Shown here: piece after piece, positions 1-9,062 of the stretch
Layout of the letters: each line of letters begins with the position of its first letter
How positions within the stretch are numbered: position 1 is the first letter of the stretch
NCBI RefSeq assembly: GCF_000722545.1
Contig: NZ_JNVM01000005.1
Span: 1-64,000 of the forward strand
Reading direction: 5' to 3'
Source of the DNA: Paenibacillus tyrphae
GTDB lineage: Bacteria; Bacillota; Bacilli; Paenibacillales; NBRC-103111
Length of the DNA stretch: 64,000 nt
Program-made: the position numbers and the translations under genes
Notes under the pieces: generated by a model
What the model saw: only the letters and a program-made list of their open reading frames with translations
Told to the model about the DNA's origin: nothing
Databases searched by the model: none

Positions 1-670
1 CCACCACTTGAGTCATTTTCTCTTGAATTTGTTCCTGTGTACGTGCTGTATTCCATACCCGCACGTCGCTGATGACGCCATCGAAGTACTCTGCATTTAA
101 TTCTCCTTGCCTTCCGAGTACTAACGGTCCACTTCCTGTATAAGTTAGCGCCATTCCTTTCGTTGCCTTCAGTTCCCCATTAATGTACAAATACGCATTG
201 TTGGGAGTCGACACTGCAGCCAAGTGATACCATGTGTCTGTTCTTAGCTCACCAACGGGTACCGAGTTCCATGAATCTGTAAACCGCATATTTCCATTAT
301 CCATTCCTAAGTAAAACGAATTTGAGATATTCTCCTTCGTCCATTGGGATAGCATTTCTCGGTATCCTTTATCGAACGTATCTTTTTTGAACCACAACTC
401 TACTGTATAGTTACTGCCTCCTGTCGGTATCATTCCGCTCTTTGACAATACTCCATAGTCATCCTGACCATCCAAGGTCAGGTGACTTTTTTCAATAGTG
501 GAAAATAACTGATTACTTAAATTTGGAGCTTCAATAAATAAAGAATCACTAGAGGGACTTCTCTTAGGTGAAGTTAAAGCATCAGACACACTAATTGGAA
601 AAAAAATAAATAGTATAACCAGACTGAAACCTAATATAAAGACTCTTTGGCTACAATTGAAAATGAGCAT
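1..670 (-). CDS. Secreted LamG/concanavalin A-like lectin domain protein (5' part)
   Basis: The gene runs off the left edge; 223 residues of the N-terminal part are visible without a stop. The ATG at 670 follows AAGGAAGG with a 5-base gap. Residues 1 to about 32 form a signal peptide: a hydrophobic run (VFILGFSLVILFIFFP) followed by a likely cleavage near SDA. From about residue 60 there is a laminin-G-like jelly-roll domain, recognised by the opening LTLDGQDDYGVL, the strand YTVELWFKK, the WYHLAAV strand, YINGEL and the closing motif DGVISDVRVWNTART. Such domains bind carbohydrates or sit on cell-wall and secreted enzymes; the catalytic or other partner domain would lie beyond the edge. Fold is clear, function is not. 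Confidence 0.8.
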   Translation of the reverse strand, partial: MLIFNCSQRVFILGFSLVILFIFFPISVSDALTSPKRSPSSDSLFIEAPNLSNQLFSTIEKSHLTLDGQDDYGVLSKSGMIPTGGSNYTVELWFKKDTFDKGYREMLSQWTKENISNSFYLGMDNGNMRFTDSWNSVPVGELRTDTWYHLAAVSTPNNAYLYINGELKATKGMALTYTGSGPLVLGRQGELNAEYFDGVISDVRVWNTARTQEQIQEKMTQVV

Positions 671-800
671 AAAAACCTTCCTTCATTTATTATTTGTAAG
701 GTTTGCATAAATCTACAATAACATGATTAGTAACATGTTAAATTATACCTTTGGAAAATGATGTCTGTATAGATTCTTGCAAAAAATAAAAAGACAACCA

Positions 801-960
801 CATTACGACAATGCAGTCGTCGAAAGCTTCTTCGGCATCTTAAAAATCGGAATTCTTATAACACAGGAATTTGAGAATATTGTGCATTTTAAAAATAGTA
901 CCGAACCCATCCCCTAAAAGTTGCTTAATATATTTTTCCTAACTTTTTAGAGTCACTTCA
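801..960 (+). pseudogene. IS3/IS150-family transposase remnant (OrfB C-terminal end)
   Basis: A 38-codon open stretch (801-917) reads HYDNAVVESFFGILK and, further on, QEFENIVHFKN. This matches the C-terminal end of the DDE integrase domain of IS3-family OrfB proteins (DNA-x-x-ESFFG-x-LK, then the EF-x-x-x-x-HF segment), with the catalytic Glu of VESFF present. Everything upstream of the DDE domain is missing and the protein stops early. About 20 bases downstream, 938-960 resembles the terminal inverted repeat of the IS150 group (core AACTTTTTAGAGTCA). It is a decayed insertion sequence end. Confidence 0.6.
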
Positions 961-1090
961 CGCGATGTAGTCAAATTGTAGTTTCCAAAAACATAACTTC
1001 TATTTACGAGAGCATAATTCTTCTTTTAATAATCTGATTAATTTTAGGAAGCATGTTTTCGAAAACTTTGTTTGAGTTAAAGAATAAAAA

Positions 1091-1737
1091 GTGGATGAAG
1101 GAATCAGCGGTGCAAAAGTAGATGAAGACGCCTTAGAAGTAGACCGAGAAGGATTCCAGAATATGCTTTCCCTCCTCTCTACTCGTTCTATCGAGCATGT
1201 TGTCGTTCTGAACACAAATCGCTTGTGGAGAAGCGATATCGTCAAAGTGTTGGTCCATCGTGAATTTAAGAAATACAACGTTGACGTGAAATCGATTGAA
1301 CAACCGACATACAGCATCTACAAGAAAGATCCTTCGGATTTCTTAATCAATGGCTTGATGGAACTATTGGACGCTTACCAACGGCTTGAAATCGCCATGA
1401 AATTAGGTAAAGGACGCAACAAGAAGGCCAAGGAAGGCGGTTATGCCGGAGGAAGAGCAACATTCGGCTACAAGGCTAAGAAAGGCTCGAAAGTCCATGT
1501 CATCGATGAAAAACAAGCAGTCATTGTGGAACGAGTATTCGAATTAAAAGAGCTATTCCCCAATGGACATTATCCGAAATTGCATACCAATTGAACCTTG
1601 AAAACTACAAAACGCAGCAAGGCAAGGCCTTCACCAAAGTACAGGTGAAACGAATCCTTGATCGTCGCAGCTTTTACAGCGGCATGTACCAGTATGCTAA
1701 CGTGGAAGCTATCGGCAAGCATCAGGCGATCATATGA
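1091..1737 (+). pseudogene. Large serine recombinase, 5'-truncated and frameshifted
   Basis: The frame opens with VDEGISGAKVDE, which corresponds to the Y-x-DEGISG segment about 45 residues into the resolvase domain of serine recombinases; the N-terminal part with the catalytic serine is absent, and an in-frame TAA lies just upstream at 1085. The LNTNRLWRS motif and the AGGRATFGYK start of the recombinase domain are intact. Near 1567-1572 the frame breaks: the family sequence continues in another frame (LSEIAYQLNLENYK, then the FTKVQVKRILDRRSFYSGMY segment) and ends at TGA 1735. Two lesions mark it as dead. Such recombinases integrate and excise prophages, ICEs and spore-development elements, so this is the residue of a mobile element. 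Confidence 0.8.
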
Positions 1738-1748
1738 GGGGAGGCAAC

Positions 1749-1994
1749 ATGAATATGAAAGTTACCCTCATGAACAGATTGGATGCCGAGGAACGTGAAC
1801 TGATGCAGCAAATTCAAACGTACGAAGCTTGCACTATGGCCGTCTTAAACAGGGTGAACGATCAAATAAGACCATTACATAAATTTGCTGTGGAAGACAT
1901 TGTTTCGAGCCTTCACCGAATGACTATTGAATTGCAAACGGAATTACTTCATTTGAGGCTAGAAAAGGCACTATGCCAACTATTGAAACACTAA
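1749..1994 (+). CDS. Small helical protein of unknown function, recombinase-linked
   Basis: An 81-residue protein starting at ATG 1749, preceded by GAGGGGAGG at good spacing; an earlier in-frame ATG at 1734 overlaps the stop of the recombinase remnant and lies inside the ribosome binding site. The sequence is predicted to be all-helical, with heptad-like spacing of Leu and charged residues (RLDAEERELMQQIQTYEA; IELQTELLHLRLEKALCQLL), suggesting a coiled coil. I do not recognise the family. Its position directly behind the recombinase suggests it was an accessory gene of the same element. Confidence 0.5.
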   Translation: MNMKVTLMNRLDAEERELMQQIQTYEACTMAVLNRVNDQIRPLHKFAVEDIVSSLHRMTIELQTELLHLRLEKALCQLLKH

Positions 1995-2326
1995 AACTGG
2001 GGCATGAACGGAGAGCAGGTTATTGCTGGCGTATCTTTGCGGTTTGTCCGCTCGAACTAAGGATGAAAGCCTACATTCAACCAAAAATCGGCAGAGCGTT
2101 GGCGGTATATTATATGAAGAATTAAATTGTTTTTTAAGGTCCCCTATATACATAAATCATCTTATGGAGGTATAATTTTACAGGGAAAATATCCTTGAAT
2201 ACATCCTCAAACTGTAAATGCACAATCTCCTCGACCAACAATACTTTTATTAATTCGGGTTTTATTCAGTAAAACGATCATTACGATTAATACGTAGCGC
2301 ACTTCAAACCGCTCATTGGCGTAAAT
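1995..2326. other. Non-coding stretch between recombinase debris and the lipid cluster
   Basis: AT-rich sequence with no convincing reading frame, terminator or repeat on either strand. The fragment around 2010-2110 still has a coding-like base composition but only short open frames. The promoter of the following cluster begins at its right end. Confidence 0.5.
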
Positions 2327-2355
2327 TTGTAACTGCTTTGTAACCTATCTATAGT
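2327..2355 (+). promoter_or_regulatory. Candidate sigma-A promoter of the lipid cluster
   Basis: TTGTAA (2327-2332) and TATAGT (2350-2355) are separated by 17 bases, 4/6 and 5/6 matches to the consensus. Transcription would start near 2362, which would leave the ATG at 2364 without a leader and supports the downstream ATG at 2397 as the ligase start. Motif reading only. Confidence 0.4.
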
Positions 2356-2396
2356 ACAAACGAATGGACAGATCATGGACTATAGGGGTCGAGCAT

Positions 2397-3902
2397 ATGA
2401 GAAAGGATTCAATGGATTGGCTGGCAGCCAGAAGTGCCTTAACTCCACATCGAACAGCGGCAATAAACGCAGAGACAGGAGAAGCGTGGAGCTACGCTCA
2501 AATGAACGAACGAGCCTGCGCTCTGGCAGGCTATTTGGAAGCGGCAGGCGTAGCGCCCGGGGATCGTGTCGCTGTGCTTGCGCAGAATGATCTTTGCTGC
2601 TGGGATGCGCTGTTTGCTTGCATCAAGCTGCGCGCCGTATTCGTGCCGCTGAACTGGCGTTTATCCGGCAGCGAATTAAACGCTATTGTAAGCGATTGCA
2701 CGCCGAAAGCTTTGTTGTACCATAGTGAACTGGAGTCGTTAGCGCGCGGCCTGTTTGCTCCAATCACGCTGCAAGCAGGCGGAGTTGAATACGAGAGCAT
2801 CATCAGCGCTGCAATTCCGCTGAGACATCTGGAAGCAGAACGCGGCGATGAAGCGGCAGAAAGCTGCATGATGATCTATTCCGGCGGAACGACTGGAAAG
2901 CCTAAGGGTGTCGTGCTGTCGCATCAATCGGTGCTGTGGAACATGTTGAATACGATCGTAAGCTGGAATTTGACGGCAAGCGATGTTACCGTAACGTCAC
3001 TGCCATTGTTCCACACGGGAGGAATTAATGCGCTTTGCCTGCCGATTTTGTACGCCGGCGGTACCGTGGTGGTAAGCAAAGAATCCCGAGCGGAGCCGCT
3101 CATGGAACTGATTCAGCGCTATGCCTGCACGATCGTGCTGATGGTGCCGACGATGTACCGGATGATGATCGATTTGCCTGCATTTGCGCATGTACAATTT
3201 CCGCATGTACACACGTTTCTCTCCGGCGGCGCTCCATGCCCGATTGCAATCTACGAAGCCTTCGAGAGCAAGGGTCTGACGTTCAAAGAAGGCTATGGTT
3301 TAACGGAGGCGGGGCCGAACAATTTTTATATGGACCCGCGCGCTGTCGTCCATAAGCGAGGATCGGTCGGGAAGCCGATGATGCTGGTGCAGGTGAAAAT
3401 TGTGTCAGACAGCGGCTGCGAAGTGGCGATTGGAGACGTTGGCGAAATATGGCTGCGTGGCAAGCATGTGTTCCAATGCTATTGGAATCAGCCGGAGACG
3501 ACGCAATCCGCCTTTGTTGACGGCTGGCTGCGGACAGGCGATCTGGGCCGGCGGGATGAGGATGGCTTCTACTATATCGTAGGCCGTAAAGCAGACATGA
3601 TCATCACGGGCGGAGAAAATGTATATCCCGTCGAGGTGGAGCAGATCATGCTGGAGCACCCCGCGGTTAAAGAAGCGGCAGTCGTCGGCATTCCCGATCC
3701 CAAATGGGGGGAATCGATCGCCGCGGCCGTTGCCTTGCACCCGGATCATGGGCTTACCGATGAGGAGCTGAGGAACTACTGCATAGGCAAAATCGGAAAG
3801 TACAAGATTCCTAAAAGGTTTTTGTTTCTGCAGGAGCTGCCCAAAACACATGTAGGCAAAGTGGATAAGAAACGGATCTGCCAAATGTACCAAGAAATGT
3901 AG
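2397..3902 (+). CDS. AMP-dependent acyl-CoA (fatty acid) ligase
   Basis: A 501-residue ANL-superfamily adenylating enzyme that activates a carboxylic acid, most likely a fatty acid, as acyl-AMP and then acyl-CoA. Family motifs are all present: the P-loop YSGGTTGKPKGVVLSH (about residues 161-176), GYGLTEAG (about 299), GWLRTGDLG (about 376), the hinge region with GGENVYPVEVE (about 405) and the C-terminal catalytic lysine region THVGKVDKK (about 488). Length is typical for FadD/MenE-like ligases. I chose ATG 2397 because AGGGG lies 8 bases upstream; an in-frame ATG at 2364 has no ribosome binding site. It is the first gene of a same-strand cluster with a KAS III, two hydrolases, an SDR and a lipase, so it probably feeds them acyl-CoA. 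The exact substrate cannot be read. Confidence 0.9.
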   Translation: MRKDSMDWLAARSALTPHRTAAINAETGEAWSYAQMNERACALAGYLEAAGVAPGDRVAVLAQNDLCCWDALFACIKLRAVFVPLNWRLSGSELNAIVSDCTPKALLYHSELESLARGLFAPITLQAGGVEYESIISAAIPLRHLEAERGDEAAESCMMIYSGGTTGKPKGVVLSHQSVLWNMLNTIVSWNLTASDVTVTSLPLFHTGGINALCLPILYAGGTVVVSKESRAEPLMELIQRYACTIVLMVPTMYRMMIDLPAFAHVQFPHVHTFLSGGAPCPIAIYEAFESKGLTFKEGYGLTEAGPNNFYMDPRAVVHKRGSVGKPMMLVQVKIVSDSGCEVAIGDVGEIWLRGKHVFQCYWNQPETTQSAFVDGWLRTGDLGRRDEDGFYYIVGRKADMIITGGENVYPVEVEQIMLEHPAVKEAAVVGIPDPKWGESIAAAVALHPDHGLTDEELRNYCIGKIGKYKIPKRFLFLQELPKTHVGKVDKKRICQMYQEM

Positions 3903-3933
3903 TGGAGATTGTAAAAGGCGGTTGATTGAAGCG

Positions 3934-6900
3934 ATGACTGCGGCAATTGTCCAAACGAAGCTGATACCTCCCCCGCTCAAAAAAACGATACTGCTGCGGC
4001 CGACTCTTAGCAAAAAGTTAAAGCGCTGCGAGCAGCATCCGTTAACGCTTGTATACGCCGGTGCGGGATACGGAAAAAGCACAGCGCTCTCTGCTTTTTT
4101 TCAAGTCGAAGCCACGGCTTGCTGTTGGTACAGCGTAGGCGCGGAAGACAAGCAACTGGCCACGTTTGTCCTATATTTGATCCATGCCGTTCGGTCAAAC
4201 CATCCGCATTTTGCGGACAGTTGGATGAATATGGTGAACGAACAGACATGCGGCTGTGAATCGCAAGAGAGTGTCCGCTTGCTTTGCTCTTTGTTCGTTA
4301 ATGAGCTTTTGGCGCTGTCTCAGGAAGTGATTCTTGTGATCGATGATTACCACCATGTGGCGCATCATTCGATAATTGATGATTGGATGCAAATGTTTAT
4401 GCAGTACGCGCCGCATCATGTCCATGTCTTACTATCGAGCAGAATCCATCCGTCGTGGGATATGCTTGCGACGTTGAAAGTGAAAGGAAATCTGCTGGAA
4501 ATCGGGGAGCATGACCTTGCATTCAGCATGGAAGAGATCGAAACCTTGTTTGCCGATGCTTATGAATTTTTGCTGCATGAGGGTGATATTCAGGAAATTT
4601 ATCGGCAAACGGAAGGTTGGATTACGGCGGTCCATTCGATGTGGCAGCAGATGTCTGCCGCCAGAAATACGTCTGCCGATGTGCACCGATTTCTGATGCT
4701 GGAAGTGTGGCGGCATCAGAATGATGCGGTTCGCGGGTTTGTTGAGCAAACCTGCGTGCTGGAAACGTTTACGCCTGCTCTTTGCGATGAATTGCTCGGC
4801 TTGCAGCCTCTACATTCCCAGAACATGATCGAGCGAATCGAGCGCTTGGGGCTGTTTCTGCAGGCGTATGCCGATACCGGCTATCGGTATCATCCGATGT
4901 TCCGCGAGTTTGTCAGGCAGCAGCTTCAGGTAAAACCGCAGCAGTATGCGCTTGCTCATCAGCGTGCCGCCGATTACTTCGAGAGCAAACAAAAATGGCT
5001 GGAAATGATCGAGCATCTGTGCGCTCTGGAGCAGTACGAGAAAGTCGCACAAGCGATTCATCAACACGGCCATAAGCTGCTTAGGCTCGGCCAGCTTGAA
5101 CATTTGCTTGCGATCATCTCCCGCCTTCCCAAGCCTTTGAAAGACCGCTACTACATGGTGTGGATGTATGAAGGGGACGTGCATCGGTACCACAATTCGT
5201 ATGACCGCGCCATTTTTTGTTACACGAAGGGCGAGCAGTTGGCTGTGCAAGCGGGCTATTCCTCCGCCTCCAATATGGCTTTGGAGCGGAAAGCCCATAT
5301 TTTCCTCGATACGATCGAGCCGGGGAAGGCGGAACAGCTCTTGCAGCAGGCGCTTGTTGTGATGGAATCTGACGGAGTGTCAGATCAAGGCAGTGTTCGT
5401 CTGTACAGCTTAATCTGTGAAAATCTCGTCAATGCCGGACGATTAAAGGAAGCGGAGGTGTGGTACCGAAGATGCAAGGCGCTGCAAGCCGATTTTCAGG
5501 ATCATGTGTTGGAGGCGCGGCTTCATTTGCGTTCTGGCCGTCTGCAGGAGGCGCGCCAAGCGCTGGAGCGGAAATTGCGCTGCGAAGGTGCGGCAGCAGA
5601 CGGGCATTTGCCCAAATCGCACCGTGAAACGTCGGTTTTATTGTCTTTTATCGAAGCTTTGGCCGGTAACTCGGAAAGCTCTAAGAAATGGGCGGAGCGC
5701 GGCATCATGCAAGGGGTATCCGGCAAAGCTCCTTACATGGAGGCTTGCGGATGGATGCGCATGGGAAATGCTGCGCTGCTCCTGCCACGCTACGAGCTGG
5801 GGCTGCCTCTTTCTTGCTATCGCACAGCGCTTGAGATGATGGAAGGGCTTCAAGTTTCCAGAGGAAAAGCGGAACCTTGGATGGGGTTATGTTTGCTGTA
5901 CGGTCGTGAAGGAGCGACAGAGCTTGCTATGGAGTACGGGGCGCAGGCGCTATTGGAAACGGAAAAAGCGCACGATCTCTGGTTGTCGGCGTGGATTCGG
6001 CTCGGCATGGGCATTGCTGCCGTCTGCGGCAGCAGGTGGGAAGATGCAGCGGAGAGGCTTGCCCTTTGCGAATCGGACTTTCAGGCGTGCGGCGACGGGT
6101 ACGGGATAACCGTTGCGATGCTGTGGCAATGTTTGCTTGCGCACCATACGAAGAGGGAGCATTTGCGGGATCGCTGCACTTCGCGTTTTCTAAAGCTGAT
6201 GAAAGAAGGCGGCTACGAATTTTTATTGCACAAGCGTACGCTATTCGGGCCTCGCGATCTGAGGCAGCTTGTTCCGATCCTGCTGGAAGCGCACAAAAAG
6301 AAGCTGGACATAAGCTACACCTCCGTGCTGTTGTCCGATCTGGGAATCGAACAGCTGACGTACCATCCTGGCTATACGCTGCGGATTCAGACATTAGGCG
6401 GCTTTAAAGTGCTGCTTGGGGAAAGAGAAGTGACGGAAAAAGATTGGCATCGCGGCAAAGCGAAAGAGCTTTTTCAACTATTCGTCACAAGAAGAAAGCA
6501 CATGCTGCCCAAAGAGGAAGTGATGGCGCTTTTATGGGGCGATCTGGACGATAAGGCTGCCTATCGCGATTTTAAAGTGGCGCTTAATGCGCTCAACACG
6601 GCATTAGAGCCTGAGCGGCAGGCGAGAACCGCCCCATTTTTCGTTGAGCGCAGCGGCACCTTGTACGGGTTGAGCCTTGCCTCCGGCTTGGAGCTTGATG
6701 CCGCCGCCTTTGAGGATGGAATCAGGCACGGTCTGGATGCAAAGGAGCGTCAGGAAGCCATAGACATGCTGCAAAAAGGATTAAGCTTATATGCAGGAGA
6801 GTATATACCCGAGAGAAGATACGAAGACTGGTGCGCGCAGGAGCGGGAGCGGCTGAAAGCGCTGTTCTTGAGAGGGGCGCAGCGTTTGGCGGAGCTTTAT

Positions 6901-7146
6901 GCGGCTCTGGGTGACTTCGATAAGGCCATTTGCTGGTGCGAGCAGATTATCGAGAAAGATCCGTGCTGGGAAGAAGCGTATCGCTTGGGGATGAAGTGCC
7001 ACTATAGCAACAATAACCGCCACCAAGCGCTTAAATGGTATGCCCGATGCAGCAAGGCGCTGGAGTCGGAGCTTGGGGTGGAGCCGATGCCGGCGACAAA
7101 ACAGCTATACGCCAAAATGACACAACAGAAGTGGAGCGAATCATGA
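3934..7146 (+). CDS. MalT/SARP-like STAND ATPase transcriptional regulator
   Basis: A 1070-residue regulator. The N-terminus (AIVQTKLIPPPLKKTILLRP) is the usual opening of MalT-type LuxR ATPases, followed by Walker A AGAGYGKST (about residues 41-49) and Walker B ILVIDDYHH (about 133). The middle (about 360-800) is helical, TPR-like repeats. Instead of a LuxR helix-turn-helix the C-terminus carries an OmpR-like winged-helix beginning near residue 816 (RIQTLGGFKVLL) and then a bacterial transcriptional activation domain (BTAD, about 920-1065). Such proteins are switched by ligand and ATP binding. The start at ATG 3934 is favoured over TTG 3922, which abuts the AAGGCGG ribosome binding site. It lies inside the lipid cluster and its TGA overlaps the next ATG, so it very likely controls this cluster. 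Confidence 0.85.
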   Translation: MTAAIVQTKLIPPPLKKTILLRPTLSKKLKRCEQHPLTLVYAGAGYGKSTALSAFFQVEATACCWYSVGAEDKQLATFVLYLIHAVRSNHPHFADSWMNMVNEQTCGCESQESVRLLCSLFVNELLALSQEVILVIDDYHHVAHHSIIDDWMQMFMQYAPHHVHVLLSSRIHPSWDMLATLKVKGNLLEIGEHDLAFSMEEIETLFADAYEFLLHEGDIQEIYRQTEGWITAVHSMWQQMSAARNTSADVHRFLMLEVWRHQNDAVRGFVEQTCVLETFTPALCDELLGLQPLHSQNMIERIERLGLFLQAYADTGYRYHPMFREFVRQQLQVKPQQYALAHQRAADYFESKQKWLEMIEHLCALEQYEKVAQAIHQHGHKLLRLGQLEHLLAIISRLPKPLKDRYYMVWMYEGDVHRYHNSYDRAIFCYTKGEQLAVQAGYSSASNMALERKAHIFLDTIEPGKAEQLLQQALVVMESDGVSDQGSVRLYSLICENLVNAGRLKEAEVWYRRCKALQADFQDHVLEARLHLRSGRLQEARQALERKLRCEGAAADGHLPKSHRETSVLLSFIEALAGNSESSKKWAERGIMQGVSGKAPYMEACGWMRMGNAALLLPRYELGLPLSCYRTALEMMEGLQVSRGKAEPWMGLCLLYGREGATELAMEYGAQALLETEKAHDLWLSAWIRLGMGIAAVCGSRWEDAAERLALCESDFQACGDGYGITVAMLWQCLLAHHTKREHLRDRCTSRFLKLMKEGGYEFLLHKRTLFGPRDLRQLVPILLEAHKKKLDISYTSVLLSDLGIEQLTYHPGYTLRIQTLGGFKVLLGEREVTEKDWHRGKAKELFQLFVTRRKHMLPKEEVMALLWGDLDDKAAYRDFKVALNALNTALEPERQARTAPFFVERSGTLYGLSLASGLELDAAAFEDGIRHGLDAKERQEAIDMLQKGLSLYAGEYIPERRYEDWCAQERERLKALFLRGAQRLAELYAALGDFDKAICWCEQIIEKDPCWEEAYRLGMKCHYSNNNRHQALKWYARCSKALESELGVEPMPATKQLYAKMTQQKWSES

Positions 7147-8180
7147 TGACGAGTGCAGTACCCATAGGTATCGTAAGTACGGGCATGTACATCCCGGAGA
7201 CGTTCCAGACAAGCAAGGAAATTAGCGAGCTGTCTGGCGTGCCGCAGGACGTGGTCGAGAATAAGTTTGGCATTCTCCGCAAGCCTGTGCCAGGAGCCGA
7301 TGACCACAGCTGCGAGATGGGAATTCGTGCGGCAAGGCTGGCCATTGCCAAGGCTCAGCTTGATCCGGCAGAAATAGATCTGGTCATCTACATCGGCGAA
7401 GAACACAAGGAGTATCCCGTTTGGACAGCGGCTATGAAGCTTCAGCAGGAGGTAGGGGCTACCCGCGCTTGGGCGTTTGACGTCGGTATGCGCTGCAGCA
7501 CGACGGTTATGGCTTTAAAGGTGGCGCAGAGCATGATGATGGCTGATCGCCCGATTCGTACCGTACTCTTGGCGGGCGGTTATCGCAATGGCGATTTGAT
7601 TGACTACGGCAATCGGCATACGTCATTTATGTTTAACCTCGGAGCAGGCGGAGGGGCGATCCTGTTACAGCGCGAATATGGGCGCAATCATGTGCTGGCA
7701 AGCCATTTGATCACGGACGGCTCATTTAGCGAAGATGTTATCGTACCGGCCGGCGGCACGAAACATCCGCTTACGCTCGAAGCGATAGAGCAGAGAAAGC
7801 ATTTTTTCCACGTTCCAAATCCGCAGCGGATGAAAGAGCGCCTTGATGAAAAGTCCATGGGCTACTTTTTGGAGGCGGTCCGGCAATCGCTTGCGAAGAG
7901 CGGGTATACCGAAAAGGACATCACCTATGCGGCGATGCTGCACATGAAGAAATCCGCTCATGATTACGTGCTTCGCCAGCTGGGATTATCCGATGACCAG
8001 TCCATTTACTTGAACGAATTCGGCCATATCGGACAGTTCGATCAAATTTTATCTTTAGAGCTGGCCGTAAGCAGCGGAAAGTTAAAAGATGGGGATGTGG
8101 TTGTTCTGATTAGCGCCGGCATCGGCTATGCATGGGGAGCGACGACGATCCGATGGGGGGAAGCCGATGCTGGAAATTGA
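7143..8180 (+). CDS. KAS III-like (FabH-type) condensing enzyme
   Basis: A 345-residue thiolase-fold enzyme of the 3-oxoacyl-ACP synthase III type, expected to condense an acyl-CoA with a second acyl or malonyl group. The nucleophile is Cys118 in DVGMRCSTTVMAL. His267 in MLHMKKSAHDY occupies the place of the family's active-site His. Where FabH has the Asn of the YGNTS motif, this protein has His295 (NEFGHIGQFDQ). The C-terminal GIGYAWGATTIRW is family-typical. ATG 7143 overlaps the stop of the regulator (ATGA) and follows GTGGAG; longer in-frame extension upstream to 7035 only reads through the regulator gene. It is coupled to the hydrolase that overlaps its 3' end. Product not deducible; no acyl carrier protein gene is nearby. 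Confidence 0.85.
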   Translation: MMTSAVPIGIVSTGMYIPETFQTSKEISELSGVPQDVVENKFGILRKPVPGADDHSCEMGIRAARLAIAKAQLDPAEIDLVIYIGEEHKEYPVWTAAMKLQQEVGATRAWAFDVGMRCSTTVMALKVAQSMMMADRPIRTVLLAGGYRNGDLIDYGNRHTSFMFNLGAGGGAILLQREYGRNHVLASHLITDGSFSEDVIVPAGGTKHPLTLEAIEQRKHFFHVPNPQRMKERLDEKSMGYFLEAVRQSLAKSGYTEKDITYAAMLHMKKSAHDYVLRQLGLSDDQSIYLNEFGHIGQFDQILSLELAVSSGKLKDGDVVVLISAGIGYAWGATTIRWGEADAGN

Positions 8181-9060
8181 GTTCAAGTCGCTACAGCTCT
8201 CTAATGGCGAAACGATGGCCTACCGTTTGCGCAGAGGCGCCGGAACGGCGGCCGGACGGACGCTGCTGCTCGTGCATGGCAATATGACTTCATCCGTGCA
8301 TTGGGATCTGTTTATGGAAAGCTTTGACCCGTCTCATACGCTGATTGCTGTTGATTTGCGAGGCTTCGGCGCTTCTACGTATCATGTGCCGGTCAACAGC
8401 ATAGCTGATTTTTCGGATGATCTTCAGCTGTTTGTGGACGGGCTGAACCTTACTTCATTCACGCTGATGGGCTGGTCGATGGGCGGCGGAGTCGCCATGC
8501 AATTCGCAGCTTCGCATCCGCAGTACGTCGAGGCATTAATTTTACTGGCGTCCATGTCAACAAGAGGCTATCCGCAGTCTGAGCAAGTACAGGCGAGAAG
8601 GCTTCGTACCCGAGCGGAAATTGCCGAAATGGACAAAACGAAGCTGGTGCAGCGAGCCTATGATCACCGGGACAAAGCATTTTTGTGCAATTTGTGGAAT
8701 CGTCAAGTTTATGTCATCCAAGAGCCGGATGAAGTCCGGTACGAGACGTATCTGAACGACATGCTGACGCAAAAAAATTTGCTGGATGTATATGATGCCA
8801 TGAATCGCTTCAATATGAGCGCCAAGGATCATGAAGCAGGGGGCGGCAGCGGCGATGCGGCACGACTTTTGATGCCAACGCTCGTTTTATGGGGGAGTCA
8901 AGATAAAGTAGTCACTCGTCAGATGACGGAGGAATTGGTAGAGGATTTGGGCGAGCATGTCGTTTACAGGGAATTGGATCATACAGGCCATTCGCCTATT
9001 GTGGACAACCTGGCGCTACTCTGCCAGGTTGTAGCTGAATTTATCGAACGGAGGAGATAA
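8167..9060 (+). CDS. Alpha/beta hydrolase
   Basis: A 297-residue cytoplasmic alpha/beta-hydrolase-fold protein. The oxyanion region is LLLVHGNMTSS; the nucleophile elbow is GWSMGGG with Ser104; Asp246 (GSQDKVV) and His275 (HTGHSP) complete a plausible triad. A serine nucleophile points to an esterase, thioesterase or lactonase rather than a dehalogenase. The ATG at 8167 follows a G-rich ribosome binding site and overlaps the end of the KAS III gene by 14 bases, indicating translational coupling. By context it may release or hydrolyse the product of the condensing enzyme. Confidence 0.85.
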   Translation: MLEIEFKSLQLSNGETMAYRLRRGAGTAAGRTLLLVHGNMTSSVHWDLFMESFDPSHTLIAVDLRGFGASTYHVPVNSIADFSDDLQLFVDGLNLTSFTLMGWSMGGGVAMQFAASHPQYVEALILLASMSTRGYPQSEQVQARRLRTRAEIAEMDKTKLVQRAYDHRDKAFLCNLWNRQVYVIQEPDEVRYETYLNDMLTQKNLLDVYDAMNRFNMSAKDHEAGGGSGDAARLLMPTLVLWGSQDKVVTRQMTEELVEDLGEHVVYRELDHTGHSPIVDNLALLCQVVAEFIERRR

Positions 9061-9062
9061 GT

